Of a DNA stretch of 64,000 bases, positions 51,765 through 59,143 are shown one piece after another. Below the pieces are notes generated by a model that saw only the letters and a list, made by a program, of their open reading frames with translations, searched no databases and was not told the origin of the DNA. A program made the position numbers and the translations under genes. Source of the DNA: JAITVB01 sp031553805 (GTDB lineage: Bacteria > Bacteroidota > Bacteroidia > Bacteroidales > Rikenellaceae). Where the stretch lies: NCBI GenBank assembly GCA_031553805.1, contig JAVBLC010000013.1, positions 106,896 through 170,895 on the forward strand. Direction: 5' to 3'. How positions within the stretch are numbered: the stretch's first letter is position 1; every line of letters begins with the position of its first letter.

Positions 51765-53225
51765 TTATTCCAAGGCTTTGAGTTTGCGGGGTGAAAGACC
51801 TGCCAAAATCCAAGATTCCGACACCTTTTTCCGGAAATCCGGTAATCGTTCATCACAAAACCCGTAGAGCAGCACCCCCCGCTTTTCAACACTCAGTGGT
51901 TGCTCGAGCCACTGGCCGCCACGAAGCCACGCCAGAAACTTTTCGAAAAACCCCGAATCTTCGACAATAATCTCTCTCACAACACTTTGCCACGCCGGAG
52001 CGTTATACCAGCGGTCAAGCAGGCGCGAGAGCAGGCGAGCCGTTTCGAGGTCGGCCGCGGACATCGCGTCGCTCCGCAAGACTTCGTAAGGCGGATCGGG
52101 GGCGTAGACGATCCCGTGGACGGCGGCTTCGGCCCGCATCCGCGTCCCCGGCAACACCTTTAGCGATTCGAGTTGGATCTCTGCTGCGCCTAAGCGGCTC
52201 AACGTGCGGATGTCTTCAAAGATCTGCCCGAGCGTGTAATGCGGCAAGCCGGCGATCAGGTCGGCGTGGGTGTCGAACCCGGGCTGGGCACAGAGGAAAT
52301 GCAGCCCCTCGACCGCGGCGGCAGCGTCCCCGGCACGGCCGCAGGCGGCGAGCACCCGGTCGTCGAGGCTTTGCACCCCCGCTTCGACATGAAGTTTTTC
52401 GGCAGGGAAGCCGGCTAGCTTTACTTTGACCTCATCGGTCAAAAAGGCAGGATGCACCTCGATATGGAATTTCAGTGCGGAAAATTCCGAAAACAGGTCG
52501 AGCAGCTCGAGGGCGTGGCGGGGCGAAGCGTTGAACGTGCGGTCGAGCACCCGGATTTCGCGCACGCCGCTGTCGGCCAACCGCTGCAGCCGCGGACGCA
52601 GGGCCTCGGCCGGGATGCGCCGCACGGGCTTATCGTTCCCACTCACACAGAAAGCGCAATCGTTAAAACATCCGCGCGAGGTTTCAACCTGCACGAAAGG
52701 TTTTTCCGCCGGGAAAAAGCGGCTCGCTTCGGGCGGGGCAAGGGCGGCAAAATCGGGAACGCGGCACAGGCCGTTGTCGCGGTATGCGCCCTCGTCGTCG
52801 AGCCAGCAGAGACCGGTGACGCTCTCCCACTCTTCCTGTCGGTTCCACACAGCAAGCCATTTATGAAATTCCAATTCGCCCTCGCCGCGGAAAACGCAGT
52901 CGACGGCCGGCTGCCGGCGCAGGTAAATTTCGTTATCGCCCAGAAACTCGGGGCCGCCGAGGATCACCGTACAGGCCGGCAGCAGGGCCTTGACCCGGCC
53001 GATCACCTGCAACAGCATCGGGTGCGTGAACAACCACGCCGTGGCGGCCAGCGCATCGGGCCGCGCAGCCACGATGCGTTCGACCAACGCACCGACCGGA
53101 GCGTTCAGGCTGTCCGAAACCACACCCCACTCCACCGCCGGATCGCCTCCCTGGGCGTGGATCGCCGGCAGGGCGAACGACGCGTGGGAATACGAAGCAT
53201 TGAGGTCAAACCAGAGCAATTTCAT
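51765..53225 (-). CDS. B12-binding-domain radical SAM protein
   Basis: 486 residues. A cobalamin-binding-like N-terminal domain (FDLNASYSHASFALPAIHAQ; ILGGPEFLGDNE; CVFRGEGELEFHKWL) is followed by the radical SAM core with CFNDCAFCVSG (Cx3Cx2C, about residue 183) and VETSRGCFNDC. The C-terminal part, including ARLLSRLLDRWYNAPAW and YGFCDERLPDFRK, corresponds to the DUF4080 region found in Bacteroidetes/Clostridia members. The substrate is unknown; relatives carry out methylations or thiomethylations. Divergent from cysK. Confidence 0.88.
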   Translation of the reverse strand: MKLLWFDLNASYSHASFALPAIHAQGGDPAVEWGVVSDSLNAPVGALVERIVAARPDALAATAWLFTHPMLLQVIGRVKALLPACTVILGGPEFLGDNEIYLRRQPAVDCVFRGEGELEFHKWLAVWNRQEEWESVTGLCWLDDEGAYRDNGLCRVPDFAALAPPEASRFFPAEKPFVQVETSRGCFNDCAFCVSGNDKPVRRIPAEALRPRLQRLADSGVREIRVLDRTFNASPRHALELLDLFSEFSALKFHIEVHPAFLTDEVKVKLAGFPAEKLHVEAGVQSLDDRVLAACGRAGDAAAAVEGLHFLCAQPGFDTHADLIAGLPHYTLGQIFEDIRTLSRLGAAEIQLESLKVLPGTRMRAEAAVHGIVYAPDPPYEVLRSDAMSAADLETARLLSRLLDRWYNAPAWQSVVREIIVEDSGFFEKFLAWLRGGQWLEQPLSVEKRGVLLYGFCDERLPDFRKKVSESWILAGLSPRKLKALE

Positions 53226-53273
53226 CAGTCGATAGCTTTTTTTCGGTCAGCGGGATCAAAAATATCAAAAAGA

Positions 53274-53304
53274 TTGGAATTATCGCCGGCAGGTTGTAAA
53301 TTTG
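53274..53304 (+). promoter_or_regulatory. Two-part promoter of cysK
   Basis: TTG at 53274-53276, 20 bases, TAAATTTG at 53297-53304, 26 bases before the ATG at 53331. Confidence 0.7.
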
Positions 53305-53330
53305 CTTTCATCCTTGACTCAAAAACCGTT

Positions 53331-54254
53331 ATGTCAGAAACAGAAAAAACGCTGACGGCGTTGATCGGAAATACCCCATTGATCGAGATCGATCGCAAAT
53401 CCGCGGCCGGCGATACCCGCATCCTGGCCAAGCTCGAATACGGAAACCCGGCCGGCAGCGTGAAAGACCGCGTCGCGCTGGCAATGGTCGAGGACGCCGA
53501 GGCACGCGGCACGCTGGTTCCGGGCGGCGTGATCATCGAACCCACAAGCGGCAACACGGGGATCGGCCTGGCTCTCGTGGCAGCGATCAAGGGCTACCGC
53601 CTGGTGCTGACGATGCCCGAAACGATGAGCGTCGAACGCCGGATGCTGCTTGCCGCCCGCGGCGCGGAACTGGTGCTCACGCCCGGCGCCGAGGGAATGA
53701 AGGGCGCCATTGCCCGTGCCGAAGCGTTACGCGATGCGACCCCCGGAGCGGTGATCCTCGGCCAGTTTGACAATCCGGCCAACCCGAGCGCCCATTACCG
53801 CACCACCGGGCCCGAGATCTGGCGCGACACCGAAGGCCGCGTCGACATCTTCGTAGCCGGCATAGGTACCGGAGGAACGATCAGCGGTGCAGGAGCATTC
53901 CTTAAATCGAAAAATCCGACGGTGCGAATTGTCGGGGTCGAACCCGCTGAATCGCCCGTGTTGTCGGGCGGCGCACCCGGCCCGCACAAAATACAGGGCA
54001 TCGGGGCAGGATTCGTCCCGAAAAACTTCAATCCGGCGGTGGTCGACGAAATCCTTACCGTGAAAGGGGGCGATGCGATGGAAGCCGCCCGCGAGGCTGC
54101 CCGCTGGGGATTGCTGGTGGGCATTTCGTCGGGAGCTGCGCTTTGGGCCGCTTACGAACTGGCCGCCCGCGCCGAAAACAGGAAAAAAACGATCGTCGCC
54201 CTGTTGCCCGACAGCGGCGAACGCTACCTCTCTACCGAACTTTTCAGCAGGTAA
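53331..54254 (+). CDS. cysK: Cysteine synthase (O-acetylserine sulfhydrylase)
   Basis: PLP enzyme making cysteine from O-acetylserine and sulfide. 307 residues from ATG 53331 (MSETEKTLTALIGNTPLIEI). The PLP lysine is in KLEYGNPAGSVKDRVALAM, substrate loop PTSGNTGIGLALVA, phosphate loop GIGTGGTISGAG, and C-terminal GISSGAALWAAYELA. Length and motifs fit CysK; CysM cannot be ruled out. The long open frame upstream overlaps the divergent gene and is not used. Confidence 0.92.
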   Translation: MSETEKTLTALIGNTPLIEIDRKSAAGDTRILAKLEYGNPAGSVKDRVALAMVEDAEARGTLVPGGVIIEPTSGNTGIGLALVAAIKGYRLVLTMPETMSVERRMLLAARGAELVLTPGAEGMKGAIARAEALRDATPGAVILGQFDNPANPSAHYRTTGPEIWRDTEGRVDIFVAGIGTGGTISGAGAFLKSKNPTVRIVGVEPAESPVLSGGAPGPHKIQGIGAGFVPKNFNPAVVDEILTVKGGDAMEAAREAARWGLLVGISSGAALWAAYELAARAENRKKTIVALLPDSGERYLSTELFSR

Positions 54255-54309
54255 GGCTTGTGCGCCTCCTGCCCCGACTCATATTTTCGAAAAACTAACC
54301 CCTCTGCTT

Positions 54310-55410
54310 ATGATCCTGATCCCGTTACTCCTCATCCTGCTTTTTGCCCAACCGGCAAAGACGAACGACGTTCCGGCCGTTGTCCCCGAATCGGTGATGC
54401 AACGGATTTACGACGAGGTGAAAACGCCGTACAAATACGGCCTCGTGGTGACCGGCGAAACGCGCAGCCTGCGCACCGACTGCCCGACCATCTTCCGCCG
54501 CGACGGCAAGTGGTATATGTATTATTTCATTTTCGACGGCCGGGGCTACGAAACCTGGATGGCCGAAAGCGCCAACCTGCTCGACTGGACCACCACCGGG
54601 CGCGTGCTCTCGTTCTCAGACGACGCCGACTGGGACGCCAACCAGAAGGGCGGCTACCTGGCCCTGGTCGATTACAAATGGGGCGGCAGTTACGGCCTCA
54701 ACCAGTATGACGACAAATACTGGATCACCTACTTCGGCGGCTCGAGCAAGGGCTACGAAGCGGGACTGCTTTCGATCGGCGTGGCCTACACCGACGGCGA
54801 TCCGACCAAGCCCCACGAATGGCAGCGCCTCGACCGGCCGGTGATGATGTCGACCGATGCCGACGCACGCTGGTGGGAGAACATTACGATGTATAAAAAC
54901 TCGGTGATCGTCGACAAGGAAGAGCGATTGGGCTACCCGTTCGTAATGTATTTCAACGCCAAGGGCGACTCGATCTCGAAAGTGCGCGGCGCCGAGCGGA
55001 TCGGAATGGCCGTGTCGAAAGACATGGTCACCTGGGAACGCTACCTCGGCGATCCCGTACTCGAACACGGGCCGGCCGGGATTACGGGCGACGCTTATCT
55101 CCAGAAGATCGGCAATGTATGGGTAATGTTCTACTTTGGGGCGTTTTGGGAGAGCCGGCCGGGAATGAGTGCATGGAATCGCTTTGCGTGCTCCTACGAC
55201 CTGGTCAACTGGACCGACTGGACGGGGGCCGACCTGATCAATCCGACGGAAGAGTATGATGCGCGGTTTGCGCACAAGTCTTGCGTAATTAAGTGGAAAG
55301 GAGTAGTTTATCACTTCTATTGCTCGGTTGATGAAAAAGACCGGAGGGGAATCGCCGTGGCCACTTCCAAGGATTTTGGGAAGAGTAAGATGGTCTACCC
55401 AGAGAAGTAA
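54310..55410 (+). CDS. Secreted GH43-like five-bladed beta-propeller protein
   Basis: 366 residues from ATG 54310, with a short signal peptide (MILIPLLLILLFAQPAKT). Propeller blades show the repeated pattern of glycoside hydrolase family 43/130 relatives: CPTIFRRDGKWYMYYFIFDG, GLNQYDDKYWITYFGGSSKG, WWENITMYKNSVIVDKEERL, GDAYLQKIGNVWVMFYFGAF, FAHKSCVIKWKGVVYHFYCS. Acidic residues in blades 1 and 3 could be catalytic but I cannot assign them. Likely cleaves or phosphorolyses a glycan outside the cytoplasm. It is 55 bases after cysK, probably unrelated in function. R2 copy B follows its stop. Confidence 0.8.
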   Translation: MILIPLLLILLFAQPAKTNDVPAVVPESVMQRIYDEVKTPYKYGLVVTGETRSLRTDCPTIFRRDGKWYMYYFIFDGRGYETWMAESANLLDWTTTGRVLSFSDDADWDANQKGGYLALVDYKWGGSYGLNQYDDKYWITYFGGSSKGYEAGLLSIGVAYTDGDPTKPHEWQRLDRPVMMSTDADARWWENITMYKNSVIVDKEERLGYPFVMYFNAKGDSISKVRGAERIGMAVSKDMVTWERYLGDPVLEHGPAGITGDAYLQKIGNVWVMFYFGAFWESRPGMSAWNRFACSYDLVNWTDWTGADLINPTEEYDARFAHKSCVIKWKGVVYHFYCSVDEKDRRGIAVATSKDFGKSKMVYPEK

Positions 55411-55625
55411 GCCTAGGAAAACGAAGTTTCCCACAAAATTTTTTGGTGCCGCTTTTTATAAAAAGCGGCAGTTCCCTCGGCGCAGCTTGATGTGCGAGGG
55501 TCACGCTCCCCAGAGATTTTTATGCGGGGTCCGGCTCGGCAGAGGCAACCCTCCATTGCATAAAAATCTCTTGCGCGGTGGCAAAAAACATAATGCGGCG
55601 GGCCAAAGCCCGCCGCACCTGTTAT
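55411..55625 (+). repeat. R2 mosaic repeat, copy B
   Basis: Begins at the base after the stop. It contains AGGAAAACGAAGTTTCCC (first hairpin), AAAATTTTTT, the palindrome with arms TGCCGC/GCGGCA around TTTTTATAAAAA (55447-55470), CACGCTCCCCAGAG, the long pair AGAGATTTTTATGC / GCATAAAAATCTC, and GGCGGGCCAAAGCCCGCC. It ends near the stop of the convergent nitroreductase gene. Confidence 0.85.
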
Positions 55626-55644
55626 AAAATCTCTGTGTACCCCG

Positions 55645-56460
55645 CTATTCCGCCACCCAGGAAAGAACGTATTTCAGTTCGCGGACAGGGCTCGGAACCG
55701 GCGAGGCCAACACCTCGTAACGCCCGACCGTACCCGCTTGGCGGCACACCAATTCAAAATGGCAAAGCGCGATCCCCAAGTCAATGCGCGTAAAACGCGA
55801 AGCGGTCGAATCGCGGTAAAAATGGACGGTCGTCCCCTCTTTCACCGCCCGCCAGGGTTGCTTGTTGCGGGCCGATGGAGCCAGGCGCACCAGTTCCAGT
55901 GGTTGTCCGTAAGGCTTGGCCCCGGACAAGGTCATCGGATGTTCCCAGTCGCTGTTGAAAAAACGGCTTTCGAACGGCTGGCGGCTCTCACGCCGCACCA
56001 TCGCCCCGAAGGCCGTGTCGACCAGTGTGCGCCGCGAGGCGGCATAGCCCACCGGCGAAACGATACGCAGGTATTCGTCGTCCTGCAGTTTCATCGCCGC
56101 CGCGAAATCGCCCTGTTTAAACGTCCCACCCACCCAGCAGGTGCCCAGCCCCAACTCGGTGCAGCGCAGGATCACCTGTTCGAAAGCATAGCCCATAGCC
56201 TCCTCGGCCAACGGGGTGTCGTGGTAAGCGGCGGCCAGGAATTGCCGTGCGCCCCGGATCACCCCATACGTCCCCAACCGGCGCGGCACCTCGGGGCCGG
56301 CGGCAGACGTGTCGAGCAACTCGATACGTACCCCAGCGCCGAAAGGCGGGGTCAACGAAGCGATATACTGGCGGACAGCCGAAGCATCGGCCTCGCTGAG
56401 GGATTGGGGACGGTAGCTGCGGACCGATTTCCGCATGCGAATGACTTCTGCAATTTCCAT
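55645..56460 (-). CDS. Nitroreductase-family flavoprotein
   Basis: 271 residues, no signal peptide. The FMN-binding start is MEIAEVIRMRKSVRSYRPQSL. The sequence reads as two nitroreductase-like halves (TM1586-type): first half EEAMGYAFEQVILRCTELGL and GTCWVGGTFKQGDFAAAM, second half LVRLAPSARNKQPWRAVKEG and RIDLGIALCHFELVCRQAGT. It reduces nitro or quinone-like compounds with NAD(P)H; the physiological substrate is unknown. Its 3-prime end faces R2 copy B. Confidence 0.87.
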   Translation of the reverse strand: MEIAEVIRMRKSVRSYRPQSLSEADASAVRQYIASLTPPFGAGVRIELLDTSAAGPEVPRRLGTYGVIRGARQFLAAAYHDTPLAEEAMGYAFEQVILRCTELGLGTCWVGGTFKQGDFAAAMKLQDDEYLRIVSPVGYAASRRTLVDTAFGAMVRRESRQPFESRFFNSDWEHPMTLSGAKPYGQPLELVRLAPSARNKQPWRAVKEGTTVHFYRDSTASRFTRIDLGIALCHFELVCRQAGTVGRYEVLASPVPSPVRELKYVLSWVAE

Positions 56461-56555
56461 ACTCGTTCTCGTTTGATGGATCGGTATAAAAGTGCAACAA
56501 AAATCCGTCCGGAAACGGTACGAAGCGTGTTTCTGCGGACGGATATAATGGGATT

Positions 56556-57746
56556 TTAATGCGTGGCTTTGTACCAGTCGGTCTGCTGGTAATACGTGTT
56601 CAGGTCGGGGTAGGACGACACGGGGATGTAGGTGCTCAGGCCGCTGTAGTCCGTGATTCTGAACCCACCGGCCCCGTATATGAACGCATCGGTATTACGC
56701 TTGAAAATTACCGCCTTTTCCAGTTGCGCTTCGAAAGCCGCCAACGGCGAGGCGTCACCCACCTGGGTGGCGAAGGCCCCCAGATCGAACATCGTGTGCT
56801 TGTTGTAGCGGTCGAACCGCTGGATGCCCGAAAGATTAAACCCGGCGATCTGCTCGTCCTTGCCCGCAACCAGTGTCTTGAAGCGGGCTGCAAGGGCGTC
56901 CATCTCCGAAGTGCGGATCATCGAGACGGTCGCCGAACGCCAATCGCCACCGTTGGGATGTTTTTTGTAAAAATCATAGTACCGCAGACAAAGGGTTTGC
57001 AGATCAAGTTCGTCCCCGAATAAACACGGGGTGATCTTCTCATACGGGAAACCGTCGGCAAGCGTTTCTGTCGGGGTAACGATCAGGTAATCGGCTTTGT
57101 TGCGCAGGCCGTAAGTCACCTCGACCTGGCCCATATAGCAAGCGTCGAACATAATGAAGTCGAATTCATGGTCGTGCATCGCCCCGATCAGGTCCGAAAG
57201 CTCGATCCACGACGAGCCATCTTGCCCGAACGATTTGGTCGGGGGGCCTTGACGAGCCTCTTCCGGCACGCCGAACCACCAGGGCTCTTCGCTCGATGTC
57301 CGCAGGCTTTTAGCACTCATAACCAGCGCATTGGGCGCCCATCCGCTGCCGTGCGACCACAGCACCAGTCCGTAGGACGGGGACGGATAGGATTTTTCGA
57401 CTTCATCGATCACGCTGCGCAATGTGGTGGCCGAACCCGAGTTTTGCTCGGGATAAGTCTTGACGAGTTCTTTGCCTTGGGCCGAAATCTTATACAGTTT
57501 CGGCACGTCGTTCGTCGGGTCGAAATAGACCAGCAGGTTCTGCCCGGCGATGGCCTTGCCCTTGGCACCGCTCACCATGCTGTCGATGTTGGGCATCCCG
57601 TAGGACGAGAGGGTGTTGTCGGCCGCCATATAGACCAGCACCGTGCGCGTTAATTCGGGATCGATTATGTGAGGCTTCTTGTGTCCGCACGAGGCCAACA
57701 ACACCGCAGCCACACCCACGAGGGAAAAACGTATGAATCGTTTCAT
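56556..57746 (-). CDS. Clostripain-family (C11) cysteine protease, lipoprotein
   Basis: About 396 residues. The start at 57746 gives a lipoprotein signal MKRFIRFSLVGVAAVLLASC (C20); an ATG two codons upstream is equally possible. The C11 catalytic pair is visible: H132 in LVLWSHGSGWAP and C203 in IMFDACYMGQVEVTYGLRNK. Also present is LVYMAADNTLSSYGMPNID. C11 proteases cut after Arg or Lys and often self-process. It is anchored in the envelope, and so could act on surface proteins. A -7 box at 57906 and two R1 units make up its leader. Confidence 0.9.
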   Translation of the reverse strand: MKRFIRFSLVGVAAVLLASCGHKKPHIIDPELTRTVLVYMAADNTLSSYGMPNIDSMVSGAKGKAIAGQNLLVYFDPTNDVPKLYKISAQGKELVKTYPEQNSGSATTLRSVIDEVEKSYPSPSYGLVLWSHGSGWAPNALVMSAKSLRTSSEEPWWFGVPEEARQGPPTKSFGQDGSSWIELSDLIGAMHDHEFDFIMFDACYMGQVEVTYGLRNKADYLIVTPTETLADGFPYEKITPCLFGDELDLQTLCLRYYDFYKKHPNGGDWRSATVSMIRTSEMDALAARFKTLVAGKDEQIAGFNLSGIQRFDRYNKHTMFDLGAFATQVGDASPLAAFEAQLEKAVIFKRNTDAFIYGAGGFRITDYSGLSTYIPVSSYPDLNTYYQQTDWYKATH

Positions 57747-57826
57747 TTGCATCTTTATCATTACTGCCTTAAAAACGGGACACGCAACCATTTATTGCAC
57801 CGTCCTCGATCATTTTGGCGTCTCCC

Positions 57827-57910
57827 GGGCCTCCCGGCACACGGAGTCTCTACTTTGCTAATGCAGAAGCGACTCCCCGCACTCGGAGTTTTTACTTTGC
57901 TAGTGCAAAG
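57827..57910 (-). repeat. Two tandem 42-bp R1 units in the leader of the C11 protease gene
   Basis: Units start at 57827 and 57869. Plus-strand layout: GGGCCTCCCGGCAC, then GGAGTCTCTACTTTGCTAAT; second unit GCGACTCCCCGCAC, then GGAGTTTTTACTTTGCTAGT. On the minus strand they lie between the promoter box at 57906-57913 and the start at 57746, in sense orientation, as at 49974-50096. Confidence 0.85.
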
Positions 57911-57913
57911 ATA
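57906..57913 (-). promoter_or_regulatory. -7 promoter box of the C11 protease gene
   Basis: Minus-strand TATCTTTG, perfect TAnnTTTG; leader of about 150 bases. The TTTG of the box forms one arm of the TTTGCACTAGCAAAG inverted repeat that opens the R1 unit. Confidence 0.6.
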
Positions 57914-58101
57914 GGTAAAAAATCCAACATTCCAGCAGCCGCTCCCCACCCCTATCAGAATCGGTGTCGGGGAAAAAAATCTCAACGTACCTTCACCCTC
58001 CATTTTGCATTTTCTCCCCGGACATCGGCAGTTCAGGCACCATACTTGCAATCTTTGAGGCAAGCCTATCTTTAGTAAATTATAAAAAATTATATTCCCT
58101 T

Positions 58102-58821
58102 ATGAAAACTACCTTGGACCGGGCCGCGTCCCGCGGAGTCAACGAACTGGGATGGCTCAAAACGCGCTACACCTTCAGTTTTGCCGATTACTTCAATCCA
58201 CAGCGCACACACTTCGGCAAACTGCGGGTACTCAATGACGACGCCATTGCCCCCGGACGCGGATTCGGCATGCACGAACACCGCAATATGGAGGTCATCA
58301 CCATTCCCCTGCACGGCCAGCTCCGCCACGGCGACAGCCTCGAACACAGCGAAGTCATCTCGCCCGGCGACATCCAGGTGATGAGCGCCGGAACAGGCGT
58401 CTTCCACAGCGAATACAACGAAAGCCGCGACCAGTGGCTCGAACTCCTCCAAATCTGGGTTTTCCCGAAAGACAAGGAAACCAAGCCCCGATACCATAAT
58501 TATGACATCCGCAGCACACTTACTCCCGGCGAATTAACCCCCATCATCGCCCCCGACGGCTCGGCACCCGCCAAAATCCGGCAGGACGCATGGTTCTCCA
58601 TCGGCCAAATCCCCGAAAATAAAGTCATCGAATACCACTTCCACGCCCCACAAATGGGCGCATACCTATTCGTCATCGAAGGCGAAGCCGAAATCCCAGC
58701 CCCCGGCGAGGTCATCACCCTCCACCGACGCGACGGAATCGGCATCTCTCAAACCGACGCCTTCCAATTAAAAACCACCAAAAACAGCCACCTGCTACTC
58801 ATCGAAGTCCCGATGAATTAG
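58102..58821 (+). CDS. Pirin-family protein (bicupin)
   Basis: 239 residues from ATG 58102 (MKTTLDRAASRGVNELGWLK). The N-terminal cupin has the metal ligands GMHEHRNMEVITIPLHGQLR and HSEYNESRDQWLELLQIWVF. The C-terminal cupin is weaker (FHAPQMGAYLFVIEGEAEIP). Pirins are iron or nickel cupins, some with quercetin dioxygenase activity and some acting as regulators. The role here is unknown. Transcribed divergently from the C11 protease. An AATCTTTG at about 58049 is a possible -7 box with one mismatch. Confidence 0.88.
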   Translation: MKTTLDRAASRGVNELGWLKTRYTFSFADYFNPQRTHFGKLRVLNDDAIAPGRGFGMHEHRNMEVITIPLHGQLRHGDSLEHSEVISPGDIQVMSAGTGVFHSEYNESRDQWLELLQIWVFPKDKETKPRYHNYDIRSTLTPGELTPIIAPDGSAPAKIRQDAWFSIGQIPENKVIEYHFHAPQMGAYLFVIEGEAEIPAPGEVITLHRRDGIGISQTDAFQLKTTKNSHLLLIEVPMN

Positions 58822-58905
58822 AGCGAGGGAATTGCTTCGACTGCCGCTTTTTATAAAAAGCGGCAGTCGAAAATTTTTCTGGGATACTATGTATCCCTTG
58901 ACCTC
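58822..58905 (-). repeat. R2 fragment F1 (inverted), directly after the pirin stop
   Basis: Palindrome with arms CTGCCGC/GCGGCAG around TTTTTATAAAAA (58841-58866), AAAATTTTT, and the variable hairpin GGATACTATGTATCC followed by CTTGAC. The rest of R2 is absent. Confidence 0.7.
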
Positions 58906-58922
58906 CCTTGCTTAGTATTAGT

Positions 58923-59012
58923 AAAGGTTTTTAGAAAGAGAAAGAGAATTTTCCCGTGAACCGATCGGAATCTCGATCATCACTCAGGAAAATTCTCTTT
59001 CTAAAAACCTTT
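58923..59012. repeat. 90-bp inverted repeat between pirin and dnaG
   Basis: Arms 58923-58954 and 58987-59012. The right arm (26 bases) matches the left except that the left has a six-base AAAGAG duplication. The loop is 32 bases and includes CCGATCGG. It lies between the 3-prime ends of convergent pirin and dnaG and could act as a bidirectional terminator, though it lacks a simple T run. Confidence 0.75.
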
Positions 59013-59027
59013 GTTAAGGCCGAGTAA

Positions 59028-59128
59028 AGTAAGTCAGGAGAAACGAAGTTTTGCTTCGCAGAGCTTCGCTTCGCTACGGTTCTCAGTAAAGTTTTTGAGG
59101 CACTTTTTACAAAAAGTGCCAGTCAGAG
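59028..59128 (+). repeat. R2 fragment F2 (diverged)
   Basis: AGTCAGGAGAAACGAAGTTT opens it. Then come a decayed hairpin region and a palindrome with arms GGCAC/GTGCC around TTTTTACAAAAA (59099-59120). The palindrome arms differ from other R2 copies by paired changes. Confidence 0.65.
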
Positions 59129-59143
59129 CAGCCCCCACACCTA

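Noticed and set aside
52452..53330. N-terminal extension of cysteine synthase in the same frame
   Set aside because: It lies opposite the B12-radical SAM gene and across the cysK promoter; the protein family starts at MSETEKTL.
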